Shown piece after piece: positions 38,001 to 49,984 of a stretch of 64,000 bases of DNA. Positions within the stretch are counted from its first letter, which is position 1. Every line of letters starts with the position of its first letter. This stretch comes from Lampris incognitus. Taxonomy: Eukaryota > Chordata > Actinopteri > Lampriformes > Lampridae. The stretch is taken from contig NC_079215.1 in NCBI RefSeq assembly GCF_029633865.1, positions 54,262,986 through 54,326,985 of the forward strand, given 5' to 3'. The notes under the pieces were generated by a model. The model did not search any database and had not been told where the DNA came from. It saw nothing but the letters and a program-made list of their open reading frames with translations. The position numbers and the translations under genes are program-made.

Positions 38001-41000
38001 GGACCGGGAATGACTTGTCCAACACTTTGGGCTGGGGGGCTGGATATGCCGGGGAGATCCCCGTGGAGCAGGTTCTCCGCAACGTCTTGGATGCCGAGGT
38101 GGTCAAAATGGACAGGTAGGGGCGTCGGTGCTGGCTTTATTCTTGTGCTTCAGACGCAGTAATCTGTTTTTTTATTTCACATTTCGGCCAACTTTTGTTT
38201 TCATTTGCATGGCAGCGTTGTCGTTCCTTATTCCATCCATCTTTTCCAGATGGAAAGTGCAGGTAGCGTCGAAGGGACTCTACTTTCGTAAGCCAAAGGT
38301 GAGGGGCCATCTCAGCTTTGAGTTGAATATTCACAAGTTTTAAATTGGCTCTCGAGCCGTCCGAGTGGCATAGCGGTCTATTCCTTTGCCTAGCAACATG
38401 GGGATCGCCGGTTCGAACCCCGTGTTACCTCCAGCTTGGTTAGGCTTCCCCACAGACAGAATTGGCCGTGTCTACGGGTGGGAAGCTGGATGTGGGTATG
38501 TGTCCTGGTCACTGCACTAGCGCCTCCTCTGGTCAGTCGGGGCGCCTGTTCAGGGGGGAGGGGGAACTGGGGGGAATGGCGTGATCCTCCCATTCGCTAC
38601 GTCCCCCTGGTGAAACTCCTCACTGTCAGGTGAAAAGAAGCGGCTGGCGACCCCACATGTATCGGAGGAGGCGTGTGGTAGTCTGCAGCCCTCCCCGGCT
38701 CGGCAGAGGGGGTGGAGCAGCGACCGGGACGGCTCGGAAGAGTGGGGTAATTGGCAAAGTACCACTGGGGAGAAAAAGGGGGGGGGGGGTAAAAATTGGC
38801 TCTCATCATTAGAGTTTGACAATTCATTTATGCAAATCAGAAATACTGTGGTAGTAGAAGATTCAACCCAAACCACTTGTTAGACTCGTTCTTCATCCAG
38901 AGGGGGGAAAAAAAACTAAAAATCGAAAGATGTACTAATCACATAAAATCAATAAGAAAACAAATTTTTTTTTTTAACTGCGATGTTACTGCTTTTGTCC
39001 TTTTCATTAGGTTTTGTCCATGAATAACTACTTCTCGGTGGGGCCGGACGCTCTGATGGCGCTCAACTTCCACACGCACCGGGAGAAAACGCCCTCCTTC
39101 TTCTCCAGCCGCATCATAAATAAAGTTAGACGGCGTCCCTATTTGAATACATTTCCATATGCAAATGTGACCGCAGGGGAATTTGAATGTTAGAATGAGG
39201 ACGTGACTCTGGCTTTGTGGTGTGCAAAAAGGTTGTTGTATGTTGTGTTGTTTACTGTCAAAAACACCTCAACAAAGTGTGTTACTTCTAAAACATGTGA
39301 CTTATTTTGCTGGCGTGAATAATAATAATAGCACCGTCCCTCCTTCCCCAGGCGGTGTATTTCCTCTACGGCACCAAAGACTGCTTGGTGCAGGAATGTA
39401 AGGATCTGGATAAGAGGATTGAGGTAAGCAACACACTTAATGTGATGAAACAGCTTCTCTCCTTCTAAATACACTTTCTTTTGTCTTGTTCTATTTGTTT
39501 CTTCATGCAATCTGACAAGGGGCAAACAGAATTGTCAGATATTTCCTGCATAGTTCTTGATGGCGGCGCGTATTCACGTTTGCGGCGGCCTCGCCCAGTA
39601 CCGTCCATGCAGTGTCTTTGTCCACATCTGCGTTTAAGTTGTGTCTTCGCTTGATGGCTGGGGGAGCTTGGTCTGCTGCGTCCTGTGGGCCCAGGGACCA
39701 CGGCCCTGCCTGGAGCTGTGCCCGAAGAAGTAACACCGAGGGCGGTCTGACAGGACGCGGAAGCAGGGCAGGCTAAGCTAACTGCTAGCCCGTGCAGACT
39801 GGCAGTTCCGATAACACCGAGGGCGGTCTGTCGGCGGCCTCGCCTGGTGTTCACTGTGGCTGTTTTTGCTGTCATGTGGAGTGCGGGGAGGTGTGTCGAA
39901 GGTGTCTGGCTGGGAGAGCGGGCGTTGGATCGGCTGAGGGAGCCTGGTCTGCTGCGTCCAGTGGGCCCGGGGACCACAGCCCCTGCCTGGAGCTGCGCTC
40001 GAAGCGGAAACACCGAGGGCGGTCTGACAGGACGCGGAAGCAGGGCAGGCTAAGCTAACTGCTAGCCCGTGCAGACTGGCAGTTCTGATAACACCGAGGA
40101 TGGTCTGGCGGCGGCCTCGCCTGGCGTTGACTGTGGTGTTTTTGCTGTCATGTGGAGTGCGGGGAGGTGTGTCGAAGGTGTCTGGCTGGGAGAGCTGGCG
40201 TTGGATCGGCTGAGGGAGCCTGGTCTGCTGCGTCCAGTGGGCCCGGGGACCACAGCCCCTGCCTGGAGCTGCGCCCGAAGAGAAAACACCGAGGGCGGTC
40301 TGACAGGACGAGGAAGCGGGGCAGGCTAAGCTAACTGGTAGCCCAGGAGTGGCTAACCGTGTGCCATGGAGAGCCATGTGTATGCAGGTTTTCATTCCAG
40401 CCGGGCTCGACACCAGGTGATTTCACCGATTAGCAACCAAAGAGGAAGAGTGTTCAGTGAAATCAGCTGGTGTGGAGTCAGGTTGGAATGAAAACCTGCA
40501 TACCCATGGCTCTCCATGGCACACGGTTAGCCGCCGCTGCAGACCGGCAGTTCCGACAGCCATCCTGGCATTTGCTCTCTTGGATGGTGATTTTTTTTTT
40601 TAGTTTCGATATCTGTGTTAGTTAGTACGTGTGTTCTTGTAGTTTTTGGATATGTGTTTTTGTCTTTGTGTTGCACTGCTGTCGGCTGGGGGAAACGATA
40701 TTTCATTGACAAATAAAGTGTTCCTGTCTGCTGATTCTTTGACAGTTGTGGCCTTTAAGAATGAGAAAATCTCCATGTCAAACCTCTGAATTGTCTGAAT
40801 ATCACTCACATATTTCTCACTTACCTGTCTATTTGGATATCCTCAGGTACTCATAAACTCACTGTCGAGTCTCCGAGTTACTGTGATAGTCCTCCTAGTC
40901 TAGAACGTTTTGTTACAAGTTTGTTTGGTTTTCTTTCTGCTGAAGTCAAGCCAAGTCAAATTCCCCGTGTGTGTGACCCTAAAACCTAAATGACCCCCAA

Positions 41001-41505
41001 TGGAAAAACTTGAACCTGATTTTAACTGTATGTGTGTGTGTGTTTTCCCCACAGCTAGAGCTCGATGGGGAGAGGGTGGCCCTGCCGAGCCTGGAGGGCA
41101 TCATCGTCTGTAATATAGGCTATTGGGGTGGGGGCTGTCGCCTCTGGGAGGGTATGGGAGATGAGCCCTGTCCCCCTACGAGGTAAGACCAGCACCTTTC
41201 ATATAGGAGAACTATGTCAGTCGTTCAGACAAGTTAACCTTTTACCCGGACCTTCACACCACGTCTTCATGAAGCGTTGTACAAGGTGCTGACGGTTGCC
41301 TTGCTAACTCTCAGTGGTTTTGTGTCTTACAATCTCCCCCGTGCCGTCCATCTGTCCCCCTGTGCCGTCGTGCTGTCCCAGGCTGGATGACGGCCTGCTG
41401 GAGGTGGTGGGAGTTTTTGGCTCCTTCCACTGTGCTCAGATCCAAGTCAAGCTAGCCAACCCTGTAAGGCTAGGCCAGGCTCACACAGTCAGGGTGAGGT
41501 GCCAT

Positions 41506-41539
<34 letters not shown>

Positions 41540-42420
41540 CAATGGGCAAACATGAGACTCTTGGACCCTCGCCGGTTCGAATCCCCGTGTTACTTCTGGC
41601 TTGGTCAGGGATCCCTACAGACACAATTGGTCGTGTTTCTGGGTGGGAAGCCGGATGTGGGTATGTGTCCTGGTCGCTGCCGGTTGGGGCGCCTGTTCGA
41701 GGGGGGAATAGCGTGATCCTCCCATGTGCTACGTCCCCCTGGCGAAACTCCTCACAGTCAGGTGAAAAGAAGCGCCCGGCGACTCCACATGTACCGGAGG
41801 AGGCATGTGGTAGTCTGCAGAGGGGGTGGAGCAGGGTAATTGTCCGAGTGCAATTGGGGACAAAAAGGGGGGTGGGGGGGGATTCTAATCTAATTTCAGC
41901 TAACTTGAAAAAGGCTTTTTGCATTGCTCATGCAGGCAAGTCTGTTAGGTTTTTCCTCTCTCTCACCACATCACTCTTGACAGTGGAAATCCTAAATGTT
42001 TCGATACCCGAACCACTTTCTTCACCAGGCACATTGTTGTGAGACCCATGGGGCAGAGCATCTCGCACCCCGTGCAGTGTCACAGTGTGAGAAGCAGTGC
42101 GGGCAGGCGACTGAACACATCACTCGCCAAAGGTATACATCATACACCAGCAGAAAAATGGAATCGCTTACCTTTGACCTTCCCTCTGTCTCCTGTAGTT
42201 GGTGCTGAAGAGCTCCAGAATGCCCATGCAGGTAGATGGAGAACCGTGGGCCCAAGGTCCCTGCACAATCACCATCACCCACAAGACCCAGGTTCTCATG
42301 CTCTACCACAGCGCCGAGCAGACGGACGATGACGAGGACGAGTCCAGTGCCTCAGAAACAGAGAGCCCCACCCCTCACGACTCGCCCAGGCCCCCGGGAC
42401 CCGCACTGGCCCGGGCGTGA
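29083..42420 (+). CDS. dgke: diacylglycerol kinase epsilon, 11 exons
   Basis: Dgke phosphorylates diacylglycerol, preferring the arachidonoyl form, to phosphatidic acid at ER/plasma membranes. Exons are 29083-29534, 35467-35626, 35867-35986, 37640-37783, 37958-38115, 38250-38298, 39011-39124, 39352-39423, 41055-41182, 41382-41493 and 42199-42420. All phases agree and give 576 aa (human 567). An N-terminal membrane helix (residues 20-38, [19 protein letters not shown]) is followed by two C1 zinc fingers (about 58-108 and 124-180). The catalytic domain has the nucleotide-binding GGDGTVGW and the [16 protein letters not shown] block. The accessory domain includes [28 protein letters not shown]-like and [11 protein letters not shown]. 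The C-terminus ([20 protein letters not shown]...) is acidic and variable. The ATG was chosen because it precedes the membrane helix directly. All catalytic motifs look intact. Confidence 0.97.
30255..31150 (-). mobile_element. LINE reverse transcriptase remnant in dgke intron 1
   Basis: Minus-strand translation shows the catalytic-box segment [11 protein letters not shown] and a [19 protein letters not shown] block. Downstream are [13 protein letters not shown] and [20 protein letters not shown]. These are standard for a teleost non-LTR retrotransposon reverse transcriptase. The copy is 5'-truncated, broken into at least two frames, and ends near the intron 5' part. The clade is not assigned. 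Confidence 0.8.
31641..34469 (+). mobile_element. Penelope-like retroelement (RT + GIY-YIG), fossil, in dgke intron 1
   Basis: The element carries a reverse transcriptase region (about 32500-33730; [33 protein letters not shown]) and a GIY-YIG endonuclease region (about 33900-34190; [16 protein letters not shown]). Its ends are bounded by accagaaagtt and aactttctggt. At the 5' side an inverted copy of the terminal repeat (from 31641) is followed by a direct copy ending near 31920. The 3' copy ends at 34469. This pseudo-LTR arrangement is known for Penelope elements. The copy is broken in several places and not expected to be active. Confidence 0.9.
34670..35295. mobile_element. foldback MITE-like element in dgke intron 1
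   Basis: Two inverted segments of about 60 bases, at about 34680-34742 and 35228-35290, share ggtagttcatt and tcacctgtt(g/a)ttccag in opposite orientation. They enclose about 480 bp of noncoding sequence. No transposase is present. The superfamily is not assigned. Confidence 0.55.
35709..35765 (+). mobile_element. SINE family A head fragment in dgke intron 2
   Basis: Only the tRNA-like head is kept (ggcgcagtggttggcgccgt ... aagaaggtcctgg). The match stops before box B. Confidence 0.55.
36298..37312. repeat. 54-bp minisatellite in dgke intron 3, about 19 copies
   Basis: Units contain tttatacatggacacc, tcactgtcctctacatctac and acccctttagatcc. Variants (ttagatcc or ttatatcc; cctcc, ccacc or ccttc) alternate, suggesting a higher-order 108- or 162-bp pattern. 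Because 54 is a multiple of three, one frame stays open for 331 codons; this is not evidence of coding. Confidence 0.95.
38354..38792 (+). mobile_element. tRNA-derived SINE (family B), full length, in dgke intron 6
   Basis: The head has a box A-like gagtggcatagcgg and a perfect box B (ggttcgaacccc). The body is about 440 bp and ends in a G-rich tail. It is flanked by a perfect 12-bp target-site duplication, aaattggctctc, at 38342-38353 and 38793-38804. Other copies are at 41562-41882 (+), 46970-47395 (-), 55945-56393 (-) and 63625-64000 (-). The clean duplication suggests a fairly recent insertion. Confidence 0.9.
39530..40350. repeat. 277-bp tandem repeat in dgke intron 8, about 3 copies
   Basis: The segment ggctaagctaact recurs with ends at 39780, 40057 and 40333, giving a period of about 277 bp. 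The last two units are almost identical, while the first is more diverged and partial. The unit also holds acaccgagggcggtctgaca. The array is interrupted on its right by a foldback MITE. Confidence 0.85.
40353..40532. mobile_element. palindromic MITE in dgke intron 8
   Basis: Terminal inverted repeats of about 50 bp (from gtggctaaccgtgtgccatg to catggcacacggttagcc) enclose about 80 bp. The inner arms carry the gcaggttttcattcca motif common in teleost MITEs. It sits inside a unit of the 277-bp repeat, whose ctagcccgtgcagac junction it splits. Confidence 0.85.
41562..41882 (+). mobile_element. SINE family B, truncated, in dgke intron 10
   Basis: The copy begins just before box B (ggttcgaatccccgtgttac), lacks the tRNA-like 5' end and has an internal deletion compared with 38354-38792. 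It ends in a G-rich tail. A (CA)n run lies immediately upstream at 41509-41540. Confidence 0.8.
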
Positions 42421-44290
42421 CCCGGCAACAAGTGTCACCTGCTCTGAGGCTCCTCTTTTCTCATGTACCTTGGTTTTTCTTAGGCCCAGTTTGCAGCAAA
42501 CCTCCATTTAGAAAGCATCCTATTATTGAGCACTTAGTGCTTCCGCTCCCAAACACCCAAAAAGTACACGATTGGTTTTGTGACGCACAACTTAACCTCA
42601 AGTGGGGCCAAAAAAGAAAACCCATCATAGGTTTCCTATTAAATTGATATGGCCATTTTATATCTTTGCAAATACAGCAAAACTTATGACACGGTTGAGT
42701 CCAGACATTAGTCTGAAATAGGGCCGGCGTGCAAATTCAGTATTTATTTTGTTTGGGCGGATAACTTTTTGCACTCCGCAATATACTGTAACCAAGAGCT
42801 CAGGCAGTTCCCTTTTAGTGAGAGTGGGCAAATCAACAGGAAGTGAATGTTTCTGAAATGACACTGCTGTCTATTTGCACTGATCCCTTGTGCCATAGTT
42901 AAGATGACAGCAGTACGTAAATGCATATACTAGAGTTGCACACAGATGGCCCACGCTGCATCAGCAGATCGTATGAACTTTGACCCTACACACAAGCCAG
43001 GTGTAAATTAGCGCCGAAAAGGCAAGCGAAGCATAAAACAAGTCGTCTTTGACAGTCGGACTACTGCAGAATACACAAAAATATTTGATAAAAGTTGGTG
43101 CTGATGGACTCAGGCTGTGGGTGGGAGGTATGTGTGTGTGGCACCGCGTGCATTAAAATCCCATTTTCACCCACCCCCCCACCCCCGCCCCGGCATCACG
43201 GTGCCCCCTCCCGCGTTAGCGTTTACATCGGCAGGCCTCCTCCTCGGAAGTGCGTGCCGAGTGCTTTGCCGACTTTCCCGTGTCTCTACCTGCTATGGAT
43301 TTGCACTGTATGACCATTTATATTTGTCAGTAACTGGACATCTGTTTGCTTTGTTTACCTCTCAGAAACACTGTCACAAGAAGTTGGCCGAACGGGGGCG
43401 CTCTTCGGAAGAGATAGCTTACACATATTTTGGTGACAATTGCAGAAAAATAAACAAATGTGGGGGTATATTCACACGGTAAATCATACCAGCTCCGCTT
43501 TGAAAATGTGACCATTGCTGCCACAGAGTATTTCTATTTTATTTAATTTGTTTACGTTCACACTGTAGCATAGCTTGCACGGCGCCGCCAACGGTCTCAC
43601 GGAAAGAGGACAAAAGGAGTTTACCGTTTAACATCGTTACCGTAAAATTAATTCAAGTGAAAGTGCTTCTGAAATTGTGCCGTCTTTTTTTCCATTTGTC
43701 CCGTTGTGTTTTCAGGTTTGTGCGTTTCTTTGTGTTGTGTTTTGAACCGTCCTTCCCCTGTTCAGGCTGCCTGCAACAATGGCTGGCAGAACGGTGTCCC
43801 GGATACACCGTTTTACCCCTCAAGTTACCACACGATGCTATCTGAGCATGTGTCACGTTTGTATGGTCAGGTCACACAATTTTGTGACAATAATGTCTTC
43901 TTTTTTTTTTTTTGGCCCTGTGATGGCCTGGCGGCCTGTCCAGGGTGTCTCCCCGCCTGTCGCCCAGTGACTGCTGGGATAGGCTCCAGCATCCCCCGCG
44001 ACCCTGAGAGCAGGATAAGCGGTTTGGATAATGGATGGATGGATGTCTTTGTTGGTTGCATTGTTTCTGTACTATTTACTGTCAAAGGCTTAGATATTGT
44101 CATTTGTTTTTTGAATTTAAGTACCCTACCTGTTGAAAGTATTGTTATAACAATATAGTTATTTTCAACTGACCCTGTTGACCTTTGACCCTGTTGAGAC
44201 CGAAATGGTTACATAAGTCTTCATAGTGTCGCACTTTCTTTCAGATTGGCAGCAGTTTTGTGTTGAATGTTCAGCCATTTGAATGAGTGG
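42421..44290 (+). other. dgke 3' flank / probable 3' UTR
   Basis: Candidate poly(A) signals are ATTAAA near 42638 and AATAAA at 43449-43454. A family A SINE 3' end (cctggcggcctgtccaggg ... ataatggatggatggatg) occupies 43914-44045. No further exon is supported. Confidence 0.45.
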
Positions 44291-44302
44291 TGTGTGAGGC
44301 TG

Positions 44303-45812
44303 TGTTAAGGCTGAGCACTGTCAGACAGGTTATAAAGCTTTGTTAAAGCTGAGCAGGTGTCAGATAGGTTATAAAGGTGTGTTAAGCCTGAGCACTGTCA
44401 GACAGGTTATAAAGCTTTGTTAAAGCTGAGCACTGTCAGACAGGTTATAAAGCTGTGTTAGGGCTGAGCATGCGTCAGACAGGTTATAAAGCTGTGTTAA
44501 GGCTGAGCACTGTCAGACAGGTTATAAAGCTGTGTTAAGCTGAGCACGTGTCAGACAGGTTATAAAGCTGCGTTAAGGCTGAGCAGGTGTCAGACAGGTT
44601 ATAAAGCTGCATTAAGGCTGAGCATGCGTCAGACAGGTTATAAAGCTGTGTTAAGGCTGAGCATGCGTCAGATAGGTTATAAAGCTGTGTTAAGGCTGAG
44701 CACTGTCAGACAGGTTATAAAGCTTTGTTAAAGCTGAGCAGGTGTCAGATAGGTTATAAAGCTGTGTTAAGCCTGAGCACTGTCAGACAGGTTATAAAGC
44801 TGTGTTAAGGCTGAGCATGTGTCAGACAGGTTATAAAGATGTGTTAAAGCTGAGCAGGTGTCAGACAGGTTATAAAGCTGTGTTAAGGCTGAGCACTGTC
44901 AGACAGGTTATAAAGCTGTGTTAAGCTGAGCACGTGTCAGACAGGTTATAAAGCTGCGTTAAGGCTGAGCAGGTGTCAGACAGGTTATAAAGCTGCATTA
45001 AGGCTGAGCATGCGTCAGACAGGTTATAAAGCTGTGTTAAGGCTGAGCATGCGTCAGACAGGTTATAAAGCTGTGTTAAGGCTGAGCACTGCCAGACAGG
45101 TTATAAAGCTGTGTTAAGGCTGAGCACTGCCAGACAGGTTATAAAGCTGTGTTAAGGCTGAGCATGTGTCAGACAGGTTATAAAGCTGTGTTAAGGCTGA
45201 GCACTGTCAGGTTATTAAACTGTGTTAAGCTGAGCAGGTGTCAGACAGGTTATAAAGCTGCGTTAAGGCTGAGCAGGTGTCAGACAGGTTATAAAGCTGC
45301 ATTAAGGCTGAGCATGCGTCAGACAGGTTATAAAGCTGTGTTAAGCTGAGCATGCGTCAGACAGGTTATAAAGCTGTGTTAAGCTGAGCATGTGTCAGAC
45401 AGGTTATAAAGCTGTGTTAAGGCTGAGCATGCGTCAGACAGGTTATAAGGCTGTGTTAAGGCTGAGCATGCGTCAGACAGGTTATAAAGCTGTGTTAAGG
45501 CTGAGCACTGTCAGACAGGTTATAAAGCTGTGTTAAGGCTGAGCATGCGTCAGACAGGTTATAAGGCTGTGTTAAGGCTGAGCACGTGTCAGACAGGTTA
45601 TAAAGCTGTGTTAAGGCTGAGCATGTGTCAGACAGGTTATAAAGCTGCGTTAAGGCTGAGCAGGTGTCAGACAGGTTATAAAGCTGCGTTAAGGCTGAGC
45701 AGGTGTCAGACAGGTTATAAAGCTGCGTTAAGGCTGAGCAGGTGTCAGACAGGTTATAAAGCTGCGTTAAGGCTGAGCAGGTGTCAGACAGGTTATAAAG
45801 CTGCGTTAAGGA
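44303..45812. repeat. 39-bp minisatellite 3' of dgke, about 39 copies
   Basis: Units read gttataaagctgtgttaagg then ctgagca(n)gtgtcagacag. Units with gcatgcgtc, gcactgtc, gcaggtgtc and gcacgtgtc interleave, so the array has clear subfamilies and local homogenised blocks near its right end. Open frames across it are repeat artefacts. Confidence 0.95.
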
Positions 45813-46969
45813 CTGTGCAGCTCCCTGGCTGCTAAGTAATCCTTATGGTTTAACCTCCCCTTGAAGTGTCTGTAGTGAACGTCAGTGCTCATGGACACTT
45901 GGTTGACTTTTGAACGTATGCGGGTGTAAGATATCTTCATTGATACGGGCGGGGGAAGGGGGGGGGCAATTCTACGCCACACAGATCCGGTGAGGGGTTT
46001 CACAGTCGTGTCAGACCAGGTCAAAGGGGGACGGGGCTGTGATGTCATTTGCTTTGAATGTTTACATATCGGTACTTCTCACCCGGTCGATCGTGTCAGA
46101 TCTTGACCGACCGATACGCTTATGTGTGTCCCGCTGTATCGCCTCCTGGCAGATCCTAAACAAGTTAAGGCCGAGATCCGGGGTTACTCTTATTCATCCA
46201 TTCCCCGTTTCCTTGTGTCGTGCGCGTATATGGAAAATGATTTAGGTATCGACTTCCAATATATTTGCAGATGCTTTACTTTTTGCCTTCCAAACACTGT
46301 ACTACTAACAAAATGGGTTTCTGAAGAACGGTTAGAACCGGCGGGGCTGTTGAAACAAATAAAGGGGAAGTGGTTTTCGCTGAAGTGAGCTTTTCTCGGC
46401 AACACATGTTTTGAAAATCGGTCATGTAAACGATTTATTAAATGTTCTACCGACGATATAATAAAGCTGGTATTGATCGAGCTGAATGTAATCACGGTGA
46501 CTGGAGATGTTCTGTACACGTTTTTCCACAAAGACGCACACACACACACACACGGCCGACGCACGTTTTAATTACACACTTATAATTCAGAGGTATGCTG
46601 AGACACTTTCATAACAACACAACTTCAAACGTCCGCACTGGTTCTTATAGCTGGAATGAATCAAACGGCCTGACTGACACATGCGGCGCCATCTTAGGTG
46701 GATGGGTGCATGCGGGCAAAGCCGAGCTGAAATACAAGTTGTGCGACATCACATCGTGACCGGTGAACCCCTCCTACCACAGCGTTCTCCTCCCTCCCCA
46801 ATTATGGAATGTCAAATCTAAACACCAGGTAGATCCCAAAGCCCCGCATGTGGTCTGATGCGGTCTACCCTGCAGCCAGCTCATACAACAAGCTTCACTT
46901 TTCCTATAAGCGTTAAGACTTCAACACCACTGAGTCACCCATTCAACTTATTGGATGATTTTAAGATTT
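45813..46969. other. intergenic, nothing recognised
   Basis: There is a (CA)n run at 46534-46553. No repeat family, exon or RNA gene could be supported. Confidence 0.4.
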
Positions 46970-47395
46970 ATTTTCTTCTCCCTAATTGTACTTGGCCAAT
47001 TACGCCACTCTCTGAGCCGTCCTGGTCGCTGCTCCACCCCCTCTGCCGAGCCGGGGGGAGGGCTGCAGACTACCTCGTGCCTCCTCCGATACACGTGGAG
47101 TCGCCAGCTGCTTCTTTTCACCTGGCAGCGAGGAGTTTCGCCAGGGGGGGGGACGTAGCGCGTGGGAGGATCACGCTATTCCCCCCCGCCCCCGAACAGG
47201 CGCCCTGACCGACCAGAGGAGGCGCTAAGTGCAGCGACCAGGACACGTACCCACATTCGGCTTCCCTACCCGCAGACGCGGCCAATAGTGTCTGTAGGGT
47301 ACGCCCGACCAAGCCGGAGGTAACACGGGGGTTCAAACCAGCGATCCCCGTGTTGGCAGGCAACGGAATAGACCGCCACGCCACCCGGATGCCCT
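46970..47395 (-). mobile_element. SINE family B, minus strand
   Basis: On the minus strand the copy begins gcatccgggtggcgtggcgg (box A region), has a degraded box B (ggtttgaaccccc) and ends in the family's ttggccaagtacaattaggg tail. Confidence 0.8.
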
Positions 47396-48754
47396 TAACA
47401 GATACATTTAAGATGAATTGTAAACAAATAGTGTGATTACACAAATCTCTGGCCTTTATTCAAACATTTCAAACCCAGATAAAGTCATTTAACCTTAATT
47501 TCAAAAGGGGGAAAAAGGTCAAAATAACATTCGATAACAGACTTTTAACACAGACTTGATATTGGAAAGCATATGTTAACACCCCATCCCAAAGCACTCG
47601 AAACTGAATACGTATCTCCAGGCGGTGAGAGCTGGCGATAATGAACGTGTATATGAAACGTGTATATGAAACATGCGTTTTAAACGTGTCTATAGGTTGA
47701 GACGATCGTGGTTTGTTGGGCGGATCACCAACCAGCAGCTGAGGGGTTGCAGCAGTGGACTTGAGATGCGGTGTGGTTCGTTGGTGCCGTATTTTAAGGC
47801 TGTAGGTAGGGACTGGCATGGTCATCCAGTCTTAAAAAAACAGAGCTTGGTACCGAAATCAGGTCAGCAGGAGAGCCCCGATAGCAAGACCCTTCCATAC
47901 CCAAAAGGCCTCCGATTCAATCCCTACAGCAGCCAACGTGTGCCTTACACACTCATCCTTGAGTCATTGTAGGACACTTGGAGACAGGACATGAGCCAAA
48001 CACCCCACATGTCCAAACCTTGGCTGTGAGGACGATGGCCTTGTGCTGCCCGGCAACCATCCATTCTCCACTTGGGACATTGGGTAATCTACCTGTCAAG
48101 TTGAATCGGTGTGACTGCCGTGGGTCAAGGTCGGGTTTAAGACAAGGGGACGACGCCCAAATTTCAAGATGGATGCACGCTCGTTTCTTCACAACGCTGC
48201 AACCTGATGCTGCTGCGGTCGCGGTAAGGGCATCCTGAGTGGCAGCACCGTCTATGCTAACTATCACGTCGCAAATTACACTGCCCTACATCTAGAACCA
48301 TGTAGAAATTAACCTCGGCTCTGAGCACCTAAAACAGCACCTAAAACCAGTATTTAGGCCGGCCTAAGGTGCACAATAGTCTTGATCCTGCACAGACTGG
48401 CCTTAGTAAGTCTGTGTCGTCAAACAACAGATAAAGTACCTCTGGGAAATGTGTGCCGTTAAAACACGTCATGCATTCCCGGCTGTAAACAGCAGCCAGC
48501 TGGGCGAAGGGGCACAACAGAAGTGCAGCAAAGACCTGAACTCCGAAGTTCAGAAATCTCGTCACTTCCAGGCTTTCTATCCAGCGCTGTGGTGACTGCG
48601 GACTGTACATCACAGGAAACACCGTGTGTGTGGGTAACGGCACTCTCGGTTCGTCATTTATTCAACCAAGCCCAAGTTCCCTCTCGCTGGGATGCTCTGA
48701 ACCTACCCATGACTAGATGACAATGTCTTCTCAAAAGACAGGGTTCGCTTAGCC
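47396..48754. other. intergenic, nothing recognised
   Basis: No feature was identified in this stretch on either strand. Confidence 0.4.
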
Positions 48755-49001
48755 CAGTGTTTCCCAACCCAGTCCCCTCAAGGACCCCCTATCCTGCAGA
48801 TTTGCTTTGCAACCCTCAATAGGTACCTGTTAGTAGTTATTCAACCAATCCGCAATGAATTATTTTAGATGTTGCACACCTCGCACAATTAAGTGCTGTG
48901 AGATGACTGGTTGAGTAAGTACAAGCAGGGCTAGCTATGCAGGGTTAGGGTGAAACTCTGCAGGATAGGGGGTCCTTGAGGGACTGGGTTGGGAAACGCT
49001 G
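48755..49001. mobile_element. hAT-type MITE downstream of trim25
   Basis: Terminal inverted repeats run from cagtgtttcccaacccagtc to gactgggttgggaaacgctg and extend over about 45 bp per side. The flanking 8-mers gcttagcc (48747-48754) and gactagcc (49002-49009) match at 6 of 8 positions, as expected for an aged hAT duplication. Confidence 0.8.
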
Positions 49002-49326
49002 GACTAGCCAGTCACTGCTTATTCTCAAAGGCGGCCCGATGACTCGTCGATGCGTTCTGGCGATCGGCCGCCCCACTCAATCTGACACAAAACCTGATTT
49101 ACAAAACGTGTAGCATTTCAATCAAGCTGTGTATTGACTTCCAAACCCCCAGTTATTAGATGAAAATGATAATAATAAGTAAGTCATAATAGTAAGGCTG
49201 TGTGTATGCGTGTGTGTTGGTGGCTCGTACGTGTGTGTGTGTGTGTGTGTGTATGCGAAAGGACAACGTGTGTGTGTGCAAGATCTGTGTTTGCATGCAT
49301 CGTGCTCGTGCACACCCGATGCCCCG

Positions 49327-49940
49327 TCACCCCTGCGGGCTGCATAAAGTAACGGACGAGCCAGAGGAGAAGATCCAGAAGGCGGGGTACACAGTTTCAG
49401 CGAACGGGAACACGAAGGTGTGGAAGGGGTAGGCCCTATCTGCCACGTTGTAGAAGGTAGCCGTCCCCTCGTCGCAATTCAACAGCACGCCCACGCGCTT
49501 GGGGCCGGGGTTGGCCAGCACCGTCTCGCTGCCGGCGTGCCAGGCCGACAGCATGACGTTAAACCACTCCACACACCAGGACTGGGCGTTGCGACCCAGA
49601 CGGCTGGCCGGGCCCTTCCGGTCGATGCTGTTGTAAGCGAAACCGATCCCCATGAAGTTGTTGTTGTTCATTTTGACCTCCCAGTAGTGGCAGCCTTTGG
49701 CGAAGCCTTTAGAGGCGAGTACCTGGGAGCAGGCGGAGAAGCGGGCGGGGTTGTCCGGGTAGTCCATGGTCTCGTCCGACACGGAGGCCTTCGTCAGCTT
49801 CTCGCTCAGCTTGACGCGTTTGTGGGCCGTCTTCGGGTCCAGCGTGAGCGCGGCGCCGTCTGTTTTGGAGAGCCAGAGGAGAGTTAAGTCCAGAGAACAG
49901 AACTGCCGATTGTAATGTCATGATGCCATGGGAGGGACAG

Positions 49941-49984
<44 letters not shown>

